A stretch of DNA of 64,000 nt, taken from positions 127,163,988 to 127,227,987 of the forward strand of contig CM067082.1 of NCBI GenBank assembly GCA_034008185.1, read 5' to 3'. Position numbers and translations under genes: made by a program. Below, in pieces: positions 13,901-26,187 of the stretch. Under the pieces are notes generated by a model. The model had not been told where the DNA came from. It saw only the letters and a program-made list of their open reading frames with translations, and did not search any database. Numbering within the stretch: position 1 is the stretch's first letter; every line of letters starts with the position of its first letter. The stretch is from Gorsachius magnificus. Taxonomy: Eukaryota; Chordata; Aves; Pelecaniformes; Ardeidae.

Positions 13901-15440
13901 GGTGACAATAAAAACTGGAAGGGGTGTTAGCTGTACAGGTTAGGAATATGCAAAGCCATCACAAACCATAATTCAGGGATGCCACAACTTAACTGATGTA
14001 TAATGAGTCAGTTGTTAGTTTTAATACAATTCCTTATTTAAATGCATCCAAATCCGCTTTTCTTTTAGAGCAATATATGGACTATTAAAATAGCACTTTA
14101 GGAAAAGAATAAGAAATATTTTTTCACACAACTTCTCAGCTTTCTATTCTGTTCCTATTCTAGACCAATTTAGCTTCTGACAACATTTTTCACAGCCACT
14201 GAATATTTGCGGCCATCAATAATCCTCCGTTGGTTTTCTTCACCAAAAGATCTAGGGTGGATTCCTTTTGTCCTTTTGTTAAATTCTCTCTTATATTCTC
14301 TCCTGATATACATCATATGTTTGGAATTCTTTTTCATTTTAGGAAGCATGTGTGGTTATGTCCTTGTGGCATATACAGTCAAGTTACATGTCTTTCTAGG
14401 GCAGTCCATAATGCAGTAGTTATATGTAGTTATAAACTTCTGTTTGAAAGAAGTGTAACAAAATATATTTTCAATAAAAATGGTGGGGAAAAAAATCCAA
14501 CCTCTTTAACTACCTCTAAAATGAGAATAGGAACTTGGAGGATCCATTCCTGCCTATTGCTAAGTTAGTGACTGCTTAGGCAAATGACAGAATCTTTCTT
14601 TGTGTTGGTTTAACTGAGTGGAAAATGCATCCAAGAATGCCCACATTGTAATGTGTTTATTAGGTATGATTACTGTTTTTGTAAAGAGCCTCTAGAATTA
14701 CACTCTGAAAGGCCTTAAGCAATTGAAAGTTACACTGTTGAAGGAAACATGGTTCCCTACATTCTTCTTTTTATTCTGCAAAAAACTGCATTGTCTGTTG
14801 TGGCACACTTCTGTCAGGGAGACGGTTCTACTCGTCTTACTGTAGTGAACATGCCTGAAGAAACTTTAAGCCAGGAATGTATGCTTAGAGCTCATCTTAG
14901 GCTCGTGTTGTTTGGTGTGATATATTAGGCATCTATTCTGCAATCACTGTTGATGCAATTAAGATCCAAACTGCAAAAAAAATTGTATGGGTATATGCAC
15001 AAATGGGCCTCTTATCATCGTTGGAGTGGATTGGAAAATAAAATGATTGGTATATTCTTAGCACAACAAGATTAATCTCGAAATGGGCAGAGCTACTTCC
15101 ATATTAATCACTAGATATAACTTATTAAAAAAAAAAATTGATCAGCAATTTGCACCCCAAAGCAGCTCAGGAACCCGCAGGATACAAATCCTACAAGAAG
15201 ACCTTCTGCTTCAGCTGTGTTAGAGGCTCCTCTTCTTAAAATAACCAGAATTTGAATTGTATACGTTCAGGGCTGGATACTGCTTCTCTCATCCTCATCC
15301 TCACCCCCAACCAACATAGTAGGGTCCTCTAAATGGAGAGGTGAAAGATAAAGGGCGCTTAGCCCCATGCTGGCCTGATCAAACACCATTCCCTGCTAAC
15401 ACAGGAAGACACATTCATCAAAGGGATATCACTTGAGTAT
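10978..15440. other. AT-rich noncoding DNA, no gene recognised
   Basis: Short chance open frames only. The one at 11698-11940 is lysine-rich simply because the plus strand is A-rich there; it shows no domain. No transposon, tRNA or other RNA gene is recognised. Confidence 0.6.
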
Positions 15441-15535
15441 GATCCTACAAAGACATGCACACATGCTTAACTTCACCTTAATGGGACTATTTAGGTGCAT
15501 GAAGTTAAGCATGTGTTTTAAATCTTTGCTGGATT
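15441..15535. repeat. Long imperfect palindrome, probable ancient interspersed repeat
   Basis: ACACATGCTTAACTTCA at 15459-15475 is the exact reverse complement of 15500-15516, a 17-bp arm with a 24-nt spacer. The symmetry continues outward: ATCCTACAAAGA at 15442-15453 pairs imperfectly with TCTTTGCTGGAT at 15523-15534. The spacer contains AATGGGACTA. From memory, this arrangement (a 'GATCCTGCAAAG...GCTTAACTT' half, a central 'AATGGGACTA' and the mirrored half) fits an old repeat common in turtle, crocodile and bird genomes. I am not sure of its database name. Such a palindrome suggests a non-autonomous DNA element or a foldback sequence. Confidence 0.6.
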
Positions 15536-18500
15536 TTAGTCTATATTTTCCTTTCCACTAACCTGAGCTTTTACACAAGACAGTAGTTACCTTACTGGTC
15601 TGAAATGCTGAAAATGCTCTCTGTCTATGGAGAAGATTTTATATGTCTGAAATCACTTACTGATCTTACCTAATTGCCATGGGATTTAAATTTTATTACG
15701 TCTGTGTTTTCTATTTTTGTTTAGGGTTAGTAACACATTTTCAGAAATTGCAAAAAACTTGTATAGACTTGCTACTTTTTCAGAGCAAGTATTTATATAA
15801 TTACTGTTAAAATAAAAATCCAAATAATTCTTGTTTTCTATTAAAAAATCTGTTAATAATGATACTACTTTTTACTCTTAAATAAGTCTTTAACTTTTTC
15901 TCAATATTGCTGTAAAATAACTAAGGGCATTATCTGTTTTACTGATTTCTGCCGTATCATTTTGGGAGTGAGTGAACTTGTGCTGGGGTTGGAAGATTTC
16001 CTATTCAGCATTCAATTTAGTAAAAAGAATGTAGAGATGCTGAATCAGAGGAAAATATTTAGGCTCTGGAAATAGGAAGAAACACAGTGCGCTTTTAAGT
16101 TATTGCAATGTTCAATCCCATGGTTAAATTTAAGTACACTCTGCATTCAGTGTTAGTCACAAAGATTTTGTTGTGCTGGGTAAACCAGATATATCAGGAA
16201 GCCAACCGGTCACACTTCTTACGAACTTCATAGTACTGTCACTACATATTTTACTGCTGTTCTTTTCTTTGTAGAATTCAAGTGTGTAATTTGCATCATT
16301 ACTCTGAAAGTAAATTGCTACTGAGTCTTGACACCTGCCAGCACCAGTATTCATTTCAAGCTGTAAAGCACTACTTTGAAATAAATATTGGGAAACTCAT
16401 TAAATGTTGTCACCTGTATCATCCATGTTAGCATAAAATAGTATATTTCTGGGTTATATTTGCTACTAAAAAAATTAACAAAACTCTTTGCTGACACTTT
16501 TCTATACTTTAGAACTGTTTTCTAAAGTGAAGTTCCATGATTTTTATCAATTTTACACACACATTATTTTTCCCATCTGTTCCTATATGAGAAGCATGCA
16601 CAGTTTCTGGTTTTATACTTAGAAAGTTCAACATCCAATTAAAGGATTAAGTGGGCCAAGTCTGACAAGAACTCAGAAAGTGAAATTCCCCTAGCCTCCG
16701 TTATTTCCAAATTCAGACATAAACTAAATTTAACCGGACTTAGAGACTGCGTAGTGCTTAAACTCAGTAGAACCTAGGTTCTGACCCTGGCTGGTCCTGG
16801 ATACTCCCAGTCATTTCAGAGGAGTGGAGTGGAAATATCCAAGGAAATATTTTTTTTGTTATTTTAGGAGTTGCATTAATGCTTACAATCATTTCTGCTT
16901 TACTCATTTCTAACAGGAATCCTCCCTGTCTCGTGAAGCATATTTATCTGCTCCATCTTTAGGTAGGCTGTGTCTAACCAGCTTTAGTGAATCTGGACTG
17001 AGATGTGTCATAATGAAGATTACCCCTACAAATGTAATGCATTAAAGCAAGGGTGTTTGTAATCCCATGGATTCAGCAGATATTTCAGCTGGAAAGTGGA
17101 TATACATTAGTATTGATTTCCTGCTGTGTTGATAGACTTATTTTTCAGAAGGCTAAAGGGAGAATGTGAGAGGAAGAAAAACACTCTTATCATTAGCTTG
17201 ATGTGCCCTTCATACTTGCAGTCCCACAAACCAGTCACCGATCCAGTTCAAAAAAAGATTCTGATTTTTTTTTTTCCCCCCAAAGGGAACAAACTGCAAC
17301 ATAATAATGCCTGCCAGATAACTCGTGATCATCCCACTCTTTTCTTGAACTTCTACCTACTCCAGTCCTAGTGAGTTCAAACTTCTTGTCTTAATCTTCA
17401 GACCTTCCATGCAAATTCTCACTCTCCTGTTCCATGCCCCTGACCACATGGCATTAGTCTCCCATCACCTCCTGTTTCATCAAGGAGGTTGATCTTGAGC
17501 CTGGGCCTGATTGTCTAACTGTTGTTCTATCTGGTTACTCCTCCCTTTCATTGAACTGATTTCTTAAGTTACTATTTACTAATGTCTCCCTTAGATACTT
17601 TCTCAGGATCTGTTTCTTTCAGGGCTCCTGAAAGACAAGAACCAGTGGGTTAGAGGGCTAGCCAAAAAGAAAAAAAAAAAATAGATGCCTGCTGGCCTAA
17701 GACATGTGCTACAAACATACGTCGCAATTGTCTCTCTTGTCTGTCTTGTTTGTTGTTATAGGTTACAAGCTCATGAGGAAAAAAAAAGACAATTTGAAAC
17801 TTGTTTCTAATTCTTCACTTATTGAAACCCTGATTTGCACTTCAGCTGTAGAAGTTGACTGTGGTAAGATAGTAAACTGACAAGGCTACCCAAAATAAAG
17901 GCTGAATTATATGTTAACAGGCACTGTTATGGCTTAGTAGACGATTTTCAGCCAAAGATACGTTAAGAATTTGCAAGGAGAGATCTGTGACCTCTGTGAA
18001 GGCCCTGTCCTGGGCCACGCAGCAGATGCTTTGCTGTGCCTGAGAGGGAGAAGCCCTGAAGCAGGTACGCAATATGCTTCGTCCTGGAAATCACTGAGGA
18101 ATTGTTCAAATAGTATTAGAGAGCATCGTCATATAGAAACCCTTGAATCTCTGTATGAGACTAGAAATGGAAACTAGCTGCTAGGAGGGGGGCATATGGC
18201 TGAATTTATGTTGGGAGGACAGAAAAGAGTCATAGATAACAGCCCAGGGGCACAGATCTTTCATGCTGAGAACCGTGGCCTCAAGCAGAGGTGTTAAAAC
18301 AGCGTTCCCAGACTGAAAAATTTTACACCACCACTGAGACAAATTCAAGCTTCCTGCCCTGATGGAGCCATCTGATGGAAGCTTTGAGCAGGGAGTTGCA
18401 CCATGATCTTATAAATCAGACCAGATTTTCTGAAGAGGAAATAATGCAGCTGTATACATTTACTGAGTCTTTGGAGTGAAATGTCATGATAAGGTCTATA

Positions 18501-20978
18501 GATGCTTTGCAAGTTCCTTTGAGGTATAATTTATATAGGTACTAGACATATTAAGGGAGGGAAATTTTATATTGAAAAACTAGTAGCTAATGACTAAGCA
18601 TTAACCAGATAGCCAAATAAGATTTTTGCTACTTTTGGTAATTAGCTGTGCTTGCAGTTTTACATGTGGAGCAAACTGCAAACACAGAATGATAGCCACT
18701 GAACTTGAACCTTTTAAAGCATTGCATTTTCTTGGACTTGCCTAATAAAGCCCCTGCCATTTATGTGTCCAAATCAGTTTAATCTAGGCATAAGTCCATG
18801 GAAAAAAACACTCCATATTGTTGACTTTTCAACCATAAATCAGATAGGTTTTGAACATTTTCTGCTTTAATTTCTTACATGTAGAGTTGTATGAATCTCA
18901 ATGTTGTAGTTTTTCTGTGTATTTTGTAGATTACACATGGCTGCCTGACAGAAAGCTGTCAAATTAGATGACCAGAATTAATTACCATTCAGTAGAGTAA
19001 AAATTAAATAGGGATGCAGAGTTCATAGGAGCTCCACAGAGTAATGTACTCCCATACAGCTCTCTACGTTATGGTTCATTAGGTGTATAAATAAATCTTT
19101 TCAATACACTTTGGCAGTATGGAAGTAAATTGTCATTTTAAATTAAAATCTCATTAGTGAGCTAGTATACACCTTGATATCTGAAATACATTTATTTTTG
19201 TATTGGGGCCATGTTATTGACTTAACTGTCAGTGCCCTCTAGTCACCTGAACGGAATAATAATAAAAAAAGATGTGAAATGATTCTATTCATTTTGGATT
19301 TGAACTTTCTTATACCTCATCTCAGTGCTGCATACCCAAGGGAAAAGAATTCCTTTATTAAATCTGAAGCCTAAAATTCCACTGCCTCAGCTCTTAAGAG
19401 GATTTTAGAAAATGAAGAACCCCGCCTACAAGAGAGGCTGAAGAAGGGAAAAATAGCCAGTTTACAGGCCTTGGGGGATTAATAAGTCTTCCCATATTCC
19501 TTGGAATCCCATTGAACTAAAGTTACAGTGAGGCCATGGAGACAAAGGTCTCATGCCTTTTGCTTTCCTGATCAAAGTGGAAAATACAGTTTTTTGGAGA
19601 GCAAATGGTATTTTTCCCCACTTATTTTATCTCTAAATCTCTATGCCACCGTTTGTTTTATAGATTGGAAATTCAGAACTTCAGGTTAGCAAATTAATTT
19701 ACCAAATAAAAAATGAATGATAACGGTTTTGACACTGTAACGGTTAGGACATCCTGCATATTGAAAGTACAAATTTCTGTGTTAATGTGGGAGAATTTGG
19801 AAAATATCTCTGTAATCTAAAAGTACACTCTTTATGTCCATGCTGTAAAGATTGAAACAGATTGTCAAATTGAAAAGGTAGAACAGAGGAATTAAAGAAT
19901 TTGCCTCTACTTAGACCACTCATCTGAGAACAGACACTCTAACACTCCTGCAATGTGACTATTTAAGAAGACATAATCTACTGAATGCAACAGAAGGGTT
20001 GGCTGAACTTTAGTAAACGTAGCTGAGAAGGACAGAAAAGAGGGGGAGGCCAGTAGAGAGTGGATATTGAGGGGAAAAAAAATCTTTTGGGTAGAAGGGG
20101 CCACTTGCAAAAATAATTCTCAGGCTAGCCACAATTAGGAGACAAATACGAGAGGGTGGGGAACTAGAACAGGCCAGCAAAGGAAACAAGGGGAAAAAAA
20201 AAGTATGAAGAAAAATTCCAAGAGAAAGGTAGTGTTTATAGTCTAACAGGAAATGAATAATGAAATGAAACAATAAAATCATAGTGCTTGTGAGATGAGT
20301 TGAAGGGAGAAAGTGGAGAGCACAGAAGGACAAGCTAAGATAATGCCTTCACTTTCCACAAGCAGCAGAAGACAAAGGGTGGTGAAGAAGGAATATTCCT
20401 GAATGTAAAAGGGTGAGGGCAAAACTGTGATGTGTGTAGCTATGTGCCTATCTTACTTTGGCAATATAGCTGTAAAACTGGGTACGTTTGGGTATTTTAC
20501 CTCTGGAAATGGGGCCTTCTTTGAAATTGCCAGGCTCTCTAATGGTTTAAATCTTGCATTTGGACTGGGTTGCAGACTTGTCATGGGTCCCATGAACCGA
20601 AAACAGAATGTAGGTGTGAAAGAGCATCATAGGTACCTGATGGTCTCTCTTATGAATTGCGTGTAGCCATTGTGTCACTGTTGCTGTTTGCTAGCGTTCA
20701 TGTCTGTTTGCACCTGCCTTGCACAGATAGAACTGACTAAACAAGTTACAAAGAGGGCAGAAAGCACCTGTGGAAAGATTTTTTTTTGGTAAGAAAAGCA
20801 GGGAAAGGAGCAGAGAATGTAATACTCCTTATATAGGAAAGTAATATGGGTCAATTTTCACTTGTGCATCTGGCCATTCTACAAGGCTTTTTTGTGTACT
20901 TTGCGTACTAATATTGGTTTGACAATACTGTAAAACTCAATCTTTTATTCTAGTAACACATCACTTTCACAGAAGTCC
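15536..20978. other. AT-rich noncoding DNA, no gene recognised
   Basis: No transposon is recognised and all open frames are short. Two segments look splice-bounded (16917-16962 and 17952-18064); both are treated as findings, not genes. A plus-strand purine-rich stretch lies at about 19990-20420 without any recognisable element. Confidence 0.55.
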
Positions 20979-20997
20979 TTTTTTTTTTTTTTTTTTT
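20979..20997. repeat. Poly-T run (19 bases)
   Basis: An uninterrupted run of 19 T. A second run of 14 T lies nearby at 21410-21423. Neither is attached to a recognisable retrotransposed sequence. Confidence 0.9.
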
Positions 20998-23900
20998 GGA
21001 AATTCCTGAGTTACCTTATAGAAAGATGAGAAATTTCAAATTTATTGATGCTAAAAGACATAAAAGCAGATGTAGTTTCAGCTCAAAAAGGAAAAAAAAA
21101 TTGCATAGACCTCTCTGTGAGGGATTGTTGAGTAAGTGGCATCTAATTTAAGGCATCACAGTCTTTTATTGCAGCTGGCCCCAAGTGATTTACGTAAGTC
21201 TGTCTGTCATCTCCCATTAGCATGTGCTAGTTGCAAAAGGATGTGGGACCCAACAGTGGATTAAAAGTTAAATGAAGCTTGGATCTAACATAAAGGAAAT
21301 GCCTCCAACTACCAAAGAGTCTTTCCACAGCAAATTGAAGTCCCTCTTTCCTACTCCTAAAATGTATGTGTCTTGGAGCCATTAGCTTGTGTCATTACTA
21401 TAAACTTGATTTTTTTTTTTTTTAATTTAGTACATACAACTTTAATGACAGTTCTTTATAAAAAGCTCTGTCAATAACTGTTTTTTTGTTGTTGATGCTG
21501 TGAGTTTATTTATGTTGCAAGATAATGTGTACTCTCAACATTGTCACAAAACTTTGAGGCATTCTTTTATCCAAGACTAAGAGCAAATTCAAATAAAGAT
21601 TTAGGAGCAAAATCTTTTCAGATTTGCTTCATTATAAACTTTTCAGGTAAAATGCTATGTGTCTTTTCATAAAATTTAATTTTAGAGATTTCAAACAGAA
21701 AGATTTAACAATATTCTTAGCAGTTTATTCTATAAAACAAATCATGAGAATACATGGTGCTAAATGTCTTCTTTCTACTCATAGTTATAGTAAAAAGCAT
21801 CCATCAAGTCACTGACATCTTCTTCCCCTTCAGCTGAAGTGTGGTGAACCATTTGTTAAAGCACCAAGAAACGTTTTAAAAATCGAAGGTAAAGACAAGA
21901 AGGTCATTCATGGCTATTTGCTCCCTACTGAAATGAATACCAAAGAATGTTATCTGTCATGAAATTCCACTTTTGTCCACTTTTTTAAAGAGACAAATGG
22001 AGAAAATAAGAGAACACAGGCGTAAATATAGAAATAGAATGAATATCTATGTCTTCACATATATATAAAAATAAAATATGCATATATTTGTTGAACATAT
22101 ATAGTAACACACATGCACAAACATGCTGTACGTCAAATAATGTAGTATACAACATGTATTGTAGGAAATGCATTAAAAATTAATTAGTATTTTTCTTCAT
22201 AATGATAAGCCAGATCATCACATATCCTTTTTCTTGCCTCTAGACTTTCTTCTGAAGTCTTTTGAGTTTGGTTTTGCCTACCAAAAATATAGAAATAGAA
22301 GTGGGGTTACAAATTGCTAGCACTTACAGATGCATTGATGTTTCTTGATATATTGTTCAGCACTACAGGTTTGTTTTGCTGATATTATAACTGAGAAAAC
22401 AAAATCCTGGAAAAATACTCATTAAAATTTAAATATTTTTCTAGGGTCTTGTAAAAGATAAAAAATGCAAACAATTTTTTTGTTTGAAGTGAGCCTGAAA
22501 TCACCAACTATTCTGTCCTGGGTTTTTTTTGTTTGTTTGTTTCCAGGTGAACTAATTGGAGTTATGTTCCATGATTTTTCTTGTTACTGTTCCTGTCTAA
22601 TCCTTAATCTGCTAGACATCACTACTTTCTTATTGAATACCCACTGAGGGCTGGCTCACCTGTCCAACATTATTTGTATTATTATGGATATATTGATCTT
22701 GAGCTGTTCAAGAGGGAATATTCTTAAGTATTAAAATGTCATTGCATTCTTGATTTGGGCTTTTTGATTCATACTTTTAAAAGGATTGTCCCAACTCATT
22801 TTTGTATTTAAAAAAAAAAAAAAATTAAAAAATTAAAATTCACCTGTTACTCCTGCAGAGCTGCTGTGTGCTGTAGCTATCAGCTGCAGTATGTTCAACA
22901 AAGATAGCGTAAATTTAGACAGGAATAGAGTTCAGCCTTTATTTTATATATTAGGTTTGCTTCTTAAAAATACCCTAGTAAACAGAATATTGGAATACTG
23001 ATACCCTCTAATACACCCTTAATTAACTTTAACCAATCTGCTGACAGGTGCATAGATGTACAGACTAAACTGTGTGCTTGGGTTTAGTGATGGGACATAA
23101 AAACTAACAGAAACAAGAATAAATCAGCTGGAGATGGTAACATATTAATAGCATATTTGTCTACTGGGGAATGTTCTTTAGTCTTCAGAGATGCAAAATA
23201 TGGGTATTATTGTAAACTGAAAAAGAAAAAGCCCTGAAGTAATATTTGGTGAATTGTAATTGGTAGTAATTTAAAAATAATTAATTTCATTTTCCCCCAT
23301 AAATTTCTCAATTTTTTTCAGCTTAAAAAGTCACTTTAGAAACCTCTTGAGTTATAGGAAATCCGCAGCTGAGGAACATGTGTTAGCTCATGTGGCAATG
23401 GGAAATACCTGGTTATGCAGTTTATACATGCTTGCATTGCCAGGTTCCACGACAGACCTCTGCTTCAGTGATGCCGCACATAATGCACTGCTTGCATGGG
23501 AAGACAATTGACAAAGTACCAGGCTATGTACCATCAACTGAAGCTAATATGTCATGTGGTGAATAGAAACAAACAAACAAACAAAACAAAGGTGAAAGCA
23601 TGTGGTTCATGAAAAAAGGTGGTTTTGGCCTTGGAACTTCTCACAAGATTCTGTAGAAACAAAAAGTTCACAAAGGCTTAGGAAGAGACTGGAAGAGTTG
23701 AAAAAAAATTCATAGAAGGTTTTTGTGTATGTAGAAACCATGGTCTGTTCAGGGATTGCTTGAGCAAGAAGGATTTGACAATTTAAGATGTGTGATGTTA
23801 AATCTCATTCAAATTCTTGTGCAAAATATCTGATAATTATTTTTTTTACCAAAACACAATAAGAAAGAAGTGCTAGCCTAGATTTAGAGGAGTGCAAGCT

Positions 23901-25956
23901 TCTTTTTATTTGAACTATAAATACCAGTTTTCCATGAAAAGTTGCCGTTTTGATTTTGTATGTTTGCAGTCAAGAATGGTATGGGTAATTCCTAGTAGGT
24001 ATCTGCTGGTTGTACAGTAATTTGTGTTCTGTGAAAAGCACAGGTGTTCAATACAGACCAGCTATCAGTGATCACACTTAAACAAAAAGCAGCTGGAAAT
24101 TACTGACAGATTCAGGAAAAAAAGCCTGATTTCTTTAGGAAATTGATTATCTGATTTTCACAGTAACACAGAACAACTGGCAAATATGGACAGATGTAGC
24201 TATTGTACGATAGTACAAAATGCATGCCTGAGTTTGGATAAGTATTGTATATGATTGTGCCCCAAAAGGTTTTCAAAGCACACAAGAATAGTGAGAAATA
24301 GTAAATAACTTAAAGAAAAACATGAAAACTTATTACTATTTTTCCATTTCTATCTAAACAGCGTACTTTTCAGACAGAAATGTGAATTTTTATTTTCTAG
24401 CATGTTTACAGTAAAGTTTATGGTAGGTACACAGGTGAACATGGATATTTAAAGCACTTCAGATTTCAAATGTTGCTTATAAAAAGCTTTCATATGGAGT
24501 TAGAAGCTGTGACATTGTTATTGGAAGGGTCTTCAAATTATTAGATTATAAAAGCCTTTTCCTAAAGTCAACAACGACAGCCATATAAAAGAAACTTTTA
24601 TGAGTTTGCACATACTTAAGTGGAGTTATAGATACTGTAGGAGCGTTGTCAAGCTGTAAATGGTTTAGGAAATAGTGACAGTAATGATTCTGTGACTGCC
24701 TTCCAAAATCTTTAAGTGGCTGATCATCTTGAGACATTTACCGTGTCCCTCAGAGAGCTCAGAGTAAGGGAAGGCGAGGCAAGACAAGAAATTCTGATGG
24801 CTTCCAGGGCCCTGCTGTTCCAGGGCTAGACAGAGTTTAGACTGTTTAGTAGCTTTACCACAGGGGGACTTGGCAGTTTTGGCCTTGGCTGTCTTCCTTG
24901 GCTAAAATGCATTTGGGCCACCACTGTGCACAGCAGATGAAAGGTAGGGTCAGGGATATGCAAGAAACTTTGGGATTGCCCTCTAACCTCACACTGCTTT
25001 CTACATTAATCAAGAAATTAATTGCTGTTTTGGCCAACTGCACTCCTAGGGATTCAAGGACATCTAAAATGCATTGCAAATATTAAACAAAATAAGAAAC
25101 TTTACACAACTCATTGGATTTTTTGTTTGTTTGTTTTATTAATTGCCTTTTAATAAAAGAGTCCCCACAGACCATGAATCCTCAGCTAAATATTACAGCC
25201 TTTTAAAATTCCATTGTCTGGCAATCAACCCATTTTTTCCTGAAAAGGATTAAAAACTAAGCAACACTTCAGGTATGTGAAACGCAACACAATACCAGGA
25301 TTATTATCTTCGTGGAATATCATGTTAACATGGCATGGTCGGTGCTAATATTGCTTTGGTGTCTAAGCTAATACATTTGAGTTTCCTCAGGCAGCACATG
25401 GCTTTTGCTCTTGTGAGCAAGCTCTGTATTTATTGATGATATTTTATAAACTGCAACAAGCATTTCCTTCAGGAAGATAATAATTCAGAAAAACCCTCGC
25501 ATCCTCTATAGCAGTATGACATAGTTATTCTAGCAGAAATCCAACTTTTATTAAAACCTTTGATCAGATATTTAGAAAGAAAAACACTGATCAGCGGACA
25601 TCACGCACTGGCCTTTTGTATGCAGTGATACTACAGCAGTGAATGCTTTTCATATGTATTTGTGTCCTCTTTACCCTTTTACATACTTGACACAGAAACT
25701 CAGCTCCTTCCTCCTTTTCCCTCCCACTTGCAATTTGCTCCAGCTCCTGACTGCAGTATAACCATGTCCTTCTCCAGTTTTTTCCCTACCGTACCAACAG
25801 GGATATCAGATACTGAGGAGATGGATCAGGTCTACCCTTAATGTAATACTGAGGGGAGCGTGGTGGAGAGCCACAGGTTCACAGAAACATGATAAGTGAG
25901 GTGATGGGTTGGGCTCTGAAGGGCACAAAACTGATAGAATTAATAGAAATGGACAC
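20998..25956. other. AT-rich noncoding DNA with small microsatellites
   Basis: No gene recognised. It contains a TTTG-type microsatellite at 22523-22543, an A-rich tract at about 22809-22840, an AAAC-type microsatellite at 23567-23590 and another TTTG tract near 25123-25136. The open frames at 24855-25086 overlap on opposite strands and show no domain. Confidence 0.6.
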
Positions 25957-26187
25957 TGAATTATAGGGCTGGAAGAATCACAGAAAAAGCCTTCAATCCT
26001 TCTGCCTTCCCCAGGTCAGAGTCAATAATACTTCTCAACAGCCGTCCTGGCAAATGTGTTTCTAACCTATTCCAAAGACTTTCAGTGGTGGTGATTCCCC
26101 AGCCAGTGTATTTCAGTATCTCATTGTTCTTGCAATTCAAAAAATTACTAAGCCTGAATCGTACTTGCTATCTCTTGTCCTTTACAA
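25957..26187 (-). mobile_element. Ancient, worn CR1-type LINE 3' fragment
   Basis: Read on the plus strand, the order of sequence blocks follows the CR1 3' region in reverse orientation. It starts with a 'GGGCTGGAAG' block (25965-25974), then 'TTTCTAACCTATTCCAAA' (26059-26076), then 'CAGTGGTGGTGATTCCCC' (26083-26100), and ends with 'CTCTTGTCCTTT' (26171-26182). The clear minus-strand CR1 at 42612-43029 has the same kind of layout. Identity to modern bird CR1 is poor, so this would be an old sauropsid CR1 lineage. The boundaries are approximate, and it may run further past 26187. No coding capacity remains. Confidence 0.6.

Noticed and set aside
20427..20666. 79-codon hydrophobic plus-strand frame (GLNLAFGLGC), considered as an aquaporin-like fragment
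   Set aside because: No NPA motif and no consistent match to any aquaporin segment; flanks lack convincing splice sites.
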